A DNA stretch of 64,000 nt from Pseudomonas grandcourensis (GTDB taxonomy: Bacteria > Pseudomonadota > Gammaproteobacteria > Pseudomonadales > Pseudomonadaceae), in NCBI RefSeq assembly GCF_039909015.1, contig NZ_CP150919.1, forward strand, positions 6,176,501-6,240,500. The letters run 5' to 3'. This document shows positions 59,619 through 64,000 of this stretch, piece after piece (positions within the stretch are counted from its first letter, which is position 1; the number at the start of each line of letters is the position of its first letter). The position numbers and the translations under genes are program-made. The notes under the pieces were generated by a model. That model had not been told where the DNA came from. It saw nothing but the letters and a program-made list of their open reading frames with translations, and did not search any database.

Positions 59619-60299
59619 TCAGTCCAACAGGTCCAGTTGCAAGTGCTCGGCCACTGCCTCGGCCGTAACGGCCTTGAGTTTAGGCACACGCCCCAGGCAC
59701 GGCGCCGGGAGGCGTTCGGCAAGGGTAGCCAGGTTTTCTTCCAGCCGCGAGGTCTTGGGGTCGATGATATTGGCCACCCAGCCCGCCAGTTGCAAACCGT
59801 CCCGGGCAATCGCTTCGGCGGTCAACAAGGCATGGCTTATACACCCCAGGCGTACGCCGACCACCAGGATCACCGGCAGCTTCAATGCGATGGCCAGGTC
59901 CGACAGATTGTCCTGATCCGCCAAGGGTACACGCCAGCCGCCAGCGCCTTCGATCAGGGTGAAGTCCGCCTGCATGCCCAGGATCTGCCGCATCGGCGCC
60001 AGCAACGACTGCACAGTCAGCGCCACGCCCGCCTCTCGCGCCGCCAGATGCGGGGCAATGGCCGGTTCGAAGGCCATCGGATTGACCTGTGCATAGGTCA
60101 GCGGCAGCGAACACTCGGCCAGCAAGGCCAGCGCATCGGCATTGCGCAAGCCTTTGGGCGTCACATCGCAACCGGACGCGACCGGCTTGCCCGCCGCCGT
60201 GCTCAATCCCGCCGAACGCGCCGCATGCAGCAACCCGGCAGCGACCGTGGTTTTACCGACATCGGTATCTGTGCCGGCGATGAAATAGGCTGCGCTCAT
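59619..60299 (-). CDS. bioD: Dethiobiotin synthetase BioD
   Basis: This 226-residue P-loop enzyme makes dethiobiotin from DAPA, CO2 and ATP. The motif [10 protein letters not shown] starts at residue 9, and the [10 protein letters not shown] segment is conserved. It is last in bioB-F-H-C-D, overlapping bioC by 4 bases (TCAT). Confidence 0.94.
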   Translation of the reverse strand: MSAAYFIAGTDTDVGKTTVAAGLLHAARSAGLSTAAGKPVASGCDVTPKGLRNADALALLAECSLPLTYAQVNPMAFEPAIAPHLAAREAGVALTVQSLLAPMRQILGMQADFTLIEGAGGWRVPLADQDNLSDLAIALKLPVILVVGVRLGCISHALLTAEAIARDGLQLAGWVANIIDPKTSRLEENLATLAERLPAPCLGRVPKLKAVTAEAVAEHLQLDLLD

Positions 60300-61108
60300 A
60301 AGGGTTTCTCCAAAACGGCGTACACCACTTGATAAGTCGCCGGCAGTCCCTGGTCCTGACGAAACTGTTCGTAAGCCTCGATCAGACCCAGAATCCGCGC
60401 CCGGCCGGTCAAGCCACCCGGCCGCCCGGGATTGAGATTGTGCGCACCCAACGCCTTGAGTTCATGGGTCAGGCTGCGCACATCCGGGTAATGCAGCACG
60501 TGCGATTCGTTTTGCAGACTGACGACACGTAACCCACTGGCCGCACACAACTGCTGATAAACACCAAACTCCCGGAAGCGATTGACGTGCACCATGCCAT
60601 CGACTTCGCGCCAGCTGTCACGCAATTCAAACAACGTCCCTACACACAGACTAGCAAACGCGAAAATGCCACCCGGTTTCAGCACTCGAAAGGCTTCACT
60701 GAGCACCGAGTCGAAGTCCGCGCACCACTGCACCGCCAGGCTGGAGAAGACCAGGTCGCAGGTCGAATCCTGCAGTGGCAATCGCTCGGCATCGCCGGCC
60801 ACGAAGTGCGTGGCACCGCCCAATGGCCGGGCGTGGTTGAGCATGCCTTCGGCGATGTCCAGCGCAACACCATGGCTGCCCGGAAATTGCTCATCCAGGG
60901 CACGACTGAAGTGCCCGGTGCCACAGCCCAGGTCCAGCCAGCGCTGCGGTACGAAGTTCTGCGGCAAACGCCCGAGCAATTGTCTGCCCACATCACGCTG
61001 CAACTCGGCCACGCTGTCGTAGCTGGCCGCCGCGCGGGAGAATGATGCTGCTACCTGGCGCTTGTCAGGCAAGGCGCCGGGCAGGTTGGGAAGGGATAAA
61101 TCAGTCAT
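60296..61108 (-). CDS. bioC: Malonyl-ACP O-methyltransferase BioC
   Basis: A 270-residue SAM methyltransferase that masks malonyl-ACP so the fatty-acid system can build pimeloyl-ACP methyl ester. The SAM loop [14 protein letters not shown] is intact. I set the start at 61108 ([22 protein letters not shown] begins the mature family sequence), 8 bases inside bioH; longer starts would run into bioH without conservation. Confidence 0.93.
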   Translation of the reverse strand: MTDLSLPNLPGALPDKRQVAASFSRAAASYDSVAELQRDVGRQLLGRLPQNFVPQRWLDLGCGTGHFSRALDEQFPGSHGVALDIAEGMLNHARPLGGATHFVAGDAERLPLQDSTCDLVFSSLAVQWCADFDSVLSEAFRVLKPGGIFAFASLCVGTLFELRDSWREVDGMVHVNRFREFGVYQQLCAASGLRVVSLQNESHVLHYPDVRSLTHELKALGAHNLNPGRPGGLTGRARILGLIEAYEQFRQDQGLPATYQVVYAVLEKPL

Positions 61109-61832
61109 CGCCGGACTCATGCAAAAAGGCCTGGATCGCCCCCGCCACACCGTGGGGATCTTCCAGAAGAAACGCGTGGCTGGCCTGTTCAATCAGACCG
61201 ATTTCGACATCCGGCAGCAATGCCAACAACTCGCCCGCCGCTTCCACCGGCACCAGCCCGTCGAGGCCGGCGAACAGATGCAGTTGCGGGCCACGGAACG
61301 CTTGCAGTGCCTGTCGTGTATCCAGTTGCGCGAGCACTTGCAGACCACTGAGCAGCACTGGCGCGGCGGTATTCGGGGCGCCGCCGAGCAACAACCGCGA
61401 CAGCCCGCGCGGGTCTTCGGCGCCTTGGGCACAGAGCAGTGAAAAGCGTTTCAAGGTCGCGCGCGGATCGGCTGCACATCCCGCCAGAAACGCATCGAAG
61501 GTTTCCCCGGACATGGCGCTTGCCCATTGATCATGGGCGACAAAAGAAGCGTTGCTGGCCAGGGTGAACACACCACAGCAGCGATCGCCACGCCGGGCCG
61601 CCAGCTCGCAAGCGAGCATGCCGCCCAATGACCAACCGCCTAGCCAGGCGTCTTGCGGCAAAGTCGAATCAAGCTCATCGAGCCACTCTTCAAGATCGCT
61701 CGACGCCAGCTCCGGCAACGGCTCGATCTCGACGCGCAGGTGCTCATCCAAACCGCGCAAGGCCGCCGCCAGAGGCTCCAGCGGTGAAACGCCAAGCCCC
61801 CAGCCAGGCAGCAGAATCAGGCGATCACGCAT
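61101..61832 (-). CDS. bioH: Pimeloyl-ACP methyl ester carboxylesterase BioH
   Basis: A 243-residue alpha/beta hydrolase that removes the methyl group after pimeloyl chain completion. The nucleophile is in GGWSLGGML, the oxyanion turn near LPGWG (residues ~8-12), and the late His in [10 protein letters not shown]. It overlaps bioF by 8 bases and bioC by 8. Confidence 0.92.
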   Translation of the reverse strand: MRDRLILLPGWGLGVSPLEPLAAALRGLDEHLRVEIEPLPELASSDLEEWLDELDSTLPQDAWLGGWSLGGMLACELAARRGDRCCGVFTLASNASFVAHDQWASAMSGETFDAFLAGCAADPRATLKRFSLLCAQGAEDPRGLSRLLLGGAPNTAAPVLLSGLQVLAQLDTRQALQAFRGPQLHLFAGLDGLVPVEAAGELLALLPDVEIGLIEQASHAFLLEDPHGVAGAIQAFLHESGDD

Positions 61833-63003
61833 GGCTTGGCTCCAGCTTCAGTTGCTGAAAACAATCGGCCAGTCCATTTAACAATAGCTGTACCTGGGCT
61901 TCGCTGTGGGCCGCCGTCAGCGTGACCCGCAGCCGGGCGCTGCCGGCGGGTACGGTCGGCGGACGAATAGCGGTCACCATCAACCCGCGCTCGCGCAGCA
62001 TCTGCGAAAGACGCACCGCACGCCCCGCGTCACCGATCATGATCGGCTGGATCGGCGTGAAGCTGTCCATGAGTTCCAGGCCAATCTGCTCGGCACCTTC
62101 GCGAAACTGGCGGATCAGCGTCTGCAAATGCTCGCGACGCCAGTGTTCGCTGCGTAGCAGTTCCAGGCTTTTCAACGTGGCGCAGGCCAGCGCGGGAGGC
62201 TGGCTGGTGGTGTAGATGTAGGGGCGGGCGAACTGGATCAGGCTTTCGATCAACTCTTCGCTGCCAGCGACAAAGGCACCCGCCGTACCGAACGCCTTGC
62301 CGAGGGTGCCGACCAGCACCGGAACGTCATCCTGACTCAAGCCAAAATGCTCGACGATGCCGCCACCGTTGGCACCCAGCGGTCCAAAACCATGGGCATC
62401 GTCGACCATCAACCAGGCGCCTTTGGCTTTGGCCTCTCGGGCCAGCGCTGGCAAGTCGGCGATATCACCGTCCATGCTGAACACGCCGTCGGTGACCACC
62501 AGCGTATTGCCGGTGGCTTTTTCCAGGCGCTTGGCCAGGCTCACCGGGTCGTTGTGCAGGTAGCGATTGAACCGCGCGCCGGACAACAGCCCCGCGTCGA
62601 GCAGCGATGCATGATTGAGACGGTCTTCGAGCACCGTATCACCCTGCCCCACCAGCGCCGTGACCGCACCGAGGTTGGCCATGTAGCCAGTGGTGAACAG
62701 CAACGCGCGCGGGCGACCGGTCAGGTCGGCCAACGCTTCTTCCAGGGCATGGTGCGGTGAGCTATGGCCAATGACCAGATGTGATGCCCCTCCGCCCACA
62801 CCCCACTTTGAAGCGCCGGCACGCCAGGCTTCGATCACTTGCGGGTGGTTGGCCAGGCCCAGGTAGTCGTTGTTACAGAACGCCAGCAACGGCTGGCCAT
62901 CGACCACCACTTGCGGCCCCTGCGGGCTTTCGAGCAGCGGGCGCTGGCGGTAGAGGTTTTCGGCACGACGGGCGGCAAGGCGTGCGGCGAGATCGAAAGA
63001 CAT
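61825..63003 (-). CDS. bioF: 8-amino-7-oxononanoate synthase BioF
   Basis: A 392-residue PLP enzyme condensing pimeloyl-ACP with alanine. [10 protein letters not shown] and the PLP-lysine motif GTLGKAFG are intact, as is the N-terminal [13 protein letters not shown]. The bioB-bioF spacer (174 bases) holds a REP pair. Confidence 0.95.
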   Translation of the reverse strand: MSFDLAARLAARRAENLYRQRPLLESPQGPQVVVDGQPLLAFCNNDYLGLANHPQVIEAWRAGASKWGVGGGASHLVIGHSSPHHALEEALADLTGRPRALLFTTGYMANLGAVTALVGQGDTVLEDRLNHASLLDAGLLSGARFNRYLHNDPVSLAKRLEKATGNTLVVTDGVFSMDGDIADLPALAREAKAKGAWLMVDDAHGFGPLGANGGGIVEHFGLSQDDVPVLVGTLGKAFGTAGAFVAGSEELIESLIQFARPYIYTTSQPPALACATLKSLELLRSEHWRREHLQTLIRQFREGAEQIGLELMDSFTPIQPIMIGDAGRAVRLSQMLRERGLMVTAIRPPTVPAGSARLRVTLTAAHSEAQVQLLLNGLADCFQQLKLEPSHA

Positions 63004-63048
63004 GCAGGCCTCGACGTTCAGATCACAGAAATCAAAGTGAATGCGATC

Positions 63049-63142
63049 CCTGTGGGAGCGAGCTTGCTCGCGATGACGGCGTCACATTCAACATTGATGT
63101 CGACAGACCTGACGCAATCGCGAGCAAGCTCGCTCCCACAGT
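63049..63142. repeat. REP palindrome pair, inverted
   Basis: Two REP copies, at about 63049-63075 and 63115-63140, face each other in the bioB-bioF spacer, inside an operon. Confidence 0.9.
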
Positions 63143-63177
63143 GTTTTGCATTCCAATCAGAGGAGTCGGAGGAAGAC

Positions 63178-64000
63178 TCAAACCGCCGCGTTATAGAACT
63201 GCTCGCTGCTCTTCTGCTCCACCAGCGCCTGCTCGATAGCGGCCTGATGCACTTCATCGGCGTGCTCTTCGCGGGCTTCCGGCAGGATGCCCAGACGCGA
63301 GAACAGTTGCATGTCCTTGTCGGCCTGCGGGTTGGCGGTGGTCAGCAGTTTTTCGCCGTAGAAAATCGAGTTGGCGCCAGCGAAGAACGCCAGGGCCTGC
63401 ATCTGCTCGTTCATGGCTTCGCGGCCGGCGGACAGGCGCACGTGGGATTGCGGCATCAGAATGCGCGCGACGGCGAGCATGCGGATGAAGTCGAACGGGT
63501 CGACGTCGTCAGCATTTTCCAGCGGTGTACCGGCGACTTTCACCAGCATGTTGATCGGCACCGACTCCGGATGCTCCGGCAGGTTAGCCAGCTGGATGAG
63601 CAGGTTGGCGCGGTCGTCCAGCGACTCGCCCATGCCGAGAATGCCGCCGGAACAGATCTTCATCCCCGACTCACGTACATACGCCAGGGTTTGCAGGCGC
63701 TCGCTGTAGGTGCGGGTGGTGATGATGCTGCCGTAGAACTCCGGCGACGTATCGAGGTTGTGGTTGTAGTAGTCGAGGCCGGCCTTGGCCAGCGCTTCGG
63801 TCTGATCCTGATCCAGGCGACCGAGGGTCATGCAGGTTTCCAGGCCCAGGGCTTTCACGCCTTCGACCATCTTCAGAACATAAGGCATGTCCTTGGCCGA
63901 CGGATGCTTCCACGCCGCGCCCATGCAGAAACGGGTCGAACCGATGGCCTTGGCGCGAGCGGCCTCTTCGAGGACCTTCTGCACTTCCATCAGTTTTTCT
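63178..64000 (-). CDS. bioB: Biotin synthase BioB, 5' truncated by the window edge
   Basis: About 273 C-terminal residues are visible, in frame to the window edge. The family is about 350 residues, so the N-terminal ~78, including the radical SAM CxxxCxxC motif, lie outside. [10 protein letters not shown] contains a conserved cysteine; [13 protein letters not shown] (the auxiliary 2Fe-2S/substrate region) and the later RLSAGRE (with the arginine ligand) are intact. BioB inserts sulfur into dethiobiotin. First gene of the bio operon seen here. Confidence 0.96.
   Translation of the reverse strand, partial: EKLMEVQKVLEEAARAKAIGSTRFCMGAAWKHPSAKDMPYVLKMVEGVKALGLETCMTLGRLDQDQTEALAKAGLDYYNHNLDTSPEFYGSIITTRTYSERLQTLAYVRESGMKICSGGILGMGESLDDRANLLIQLANLPEHPESVPINMLVKVAGTPLENADDVDPFDFIRMLAVARILMPQSHVRLSAGREAMNEQMQALAFFAGANSIFYGEKLLTTANPQADKDMQLFSRLGILPEAREEHADEVHQAAIEQALVEQKSSEQFYNAAV

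Overview
The window looks like a chromosomal segment of a fluorescent Pseudomonas (P. fluorescens group). The evidence is protein identity by recognition (LptD, SurA, RpoD, PQQ cluster, DavBA, Gcd, BioBFHCD), high GC with Pseudomonas codon use, six loci of Pseudomonas-type REP palindromes, and a gene order that I recall, without a search, as close to the P. putida stretch from dnaG/rpoD through davBA and pqq to bio. Nearly everything is chromosomal core. Accessory character is confined to a short block behind a tRNA (29.0-31.4 kb), a toxin-antitoxin pair and deletion scar (45.3-46.5 kb), and a divergent cytochrome/secreted-protein pair around an AT-rich spacer (52.0-57.0 kb).

Layout. 0-3.3 kb: 3' end of a DUF3530 protein, then amgK-murU-djlA-like on the minus strand (cell-wall recycling). 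3.5-10.7 kb: a tightly packed plus-strand run lptD-surA-pdxA-rsmA-apaG-apaH with 4-26 nt overlaps, then glpE. 11.4-16.4 kb: prkA-yeaH-spoVR stress module. 16.4-20.3 kb: cca, folK/folB (minus), plsY (plus), tsaD (minus). 20.4-25.1 kb: macromolecular-synthesis genes rpsU-dnaG-rpoD. 25.2-28.9 kb: a large periplasmic-sensor PAS-GGDEF-EAL protein, then a CAU-anticodon tRNA whose acceptor stem fits tRNA-Ile2. 29.0-31.4 kb: three poorly known genes and a structured RNA leader, bounded by tRNA-terminator-like repeats.

31.4-45 kb is a metabolic block. It holds membrane glucose dehydrogenase (gcd, PQQ-dependent), an Lrp-type regulator, the lysine-to-5-aminovalerate genes davB-davA, and pqqF-A-B-C-D-E plus a prolyl-oligopeptidase-family gene, so the cofactor pathway lies close to its main user. 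45.0-46.5 kb: Pmp3/YqaE membrane peptide, RelE/HigB-like toxin with XRE antitoxin, and the fused 3' ends of two lost genes. 46.7-58.9 kb: three paralogous ~600-residue acyl-CoA dehydrogenases, a diguanylate cyclase and the MauG-like di-haem protein/secreted protein pair. The third dehydrogenase has a tandem PsrA-like operator. 59.2-64.0 kb: a 98-residue flagellar-axial-like protein and biotin genes bioB(partial)-F-H-C-D.

The observations I rate highest are the leader RNA at about 30.2-30.34 kb with mutually exclusive stems and a masked ribosome site; the MauG-like enzyme opposite a secreted cysteine-containing protein; the clean deletion scar at 46.2-46.5 kb; and the terminator hairpin that contains the cca ribosome-binding site. 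All names come from sequence reading and memory of families; no database search was run.
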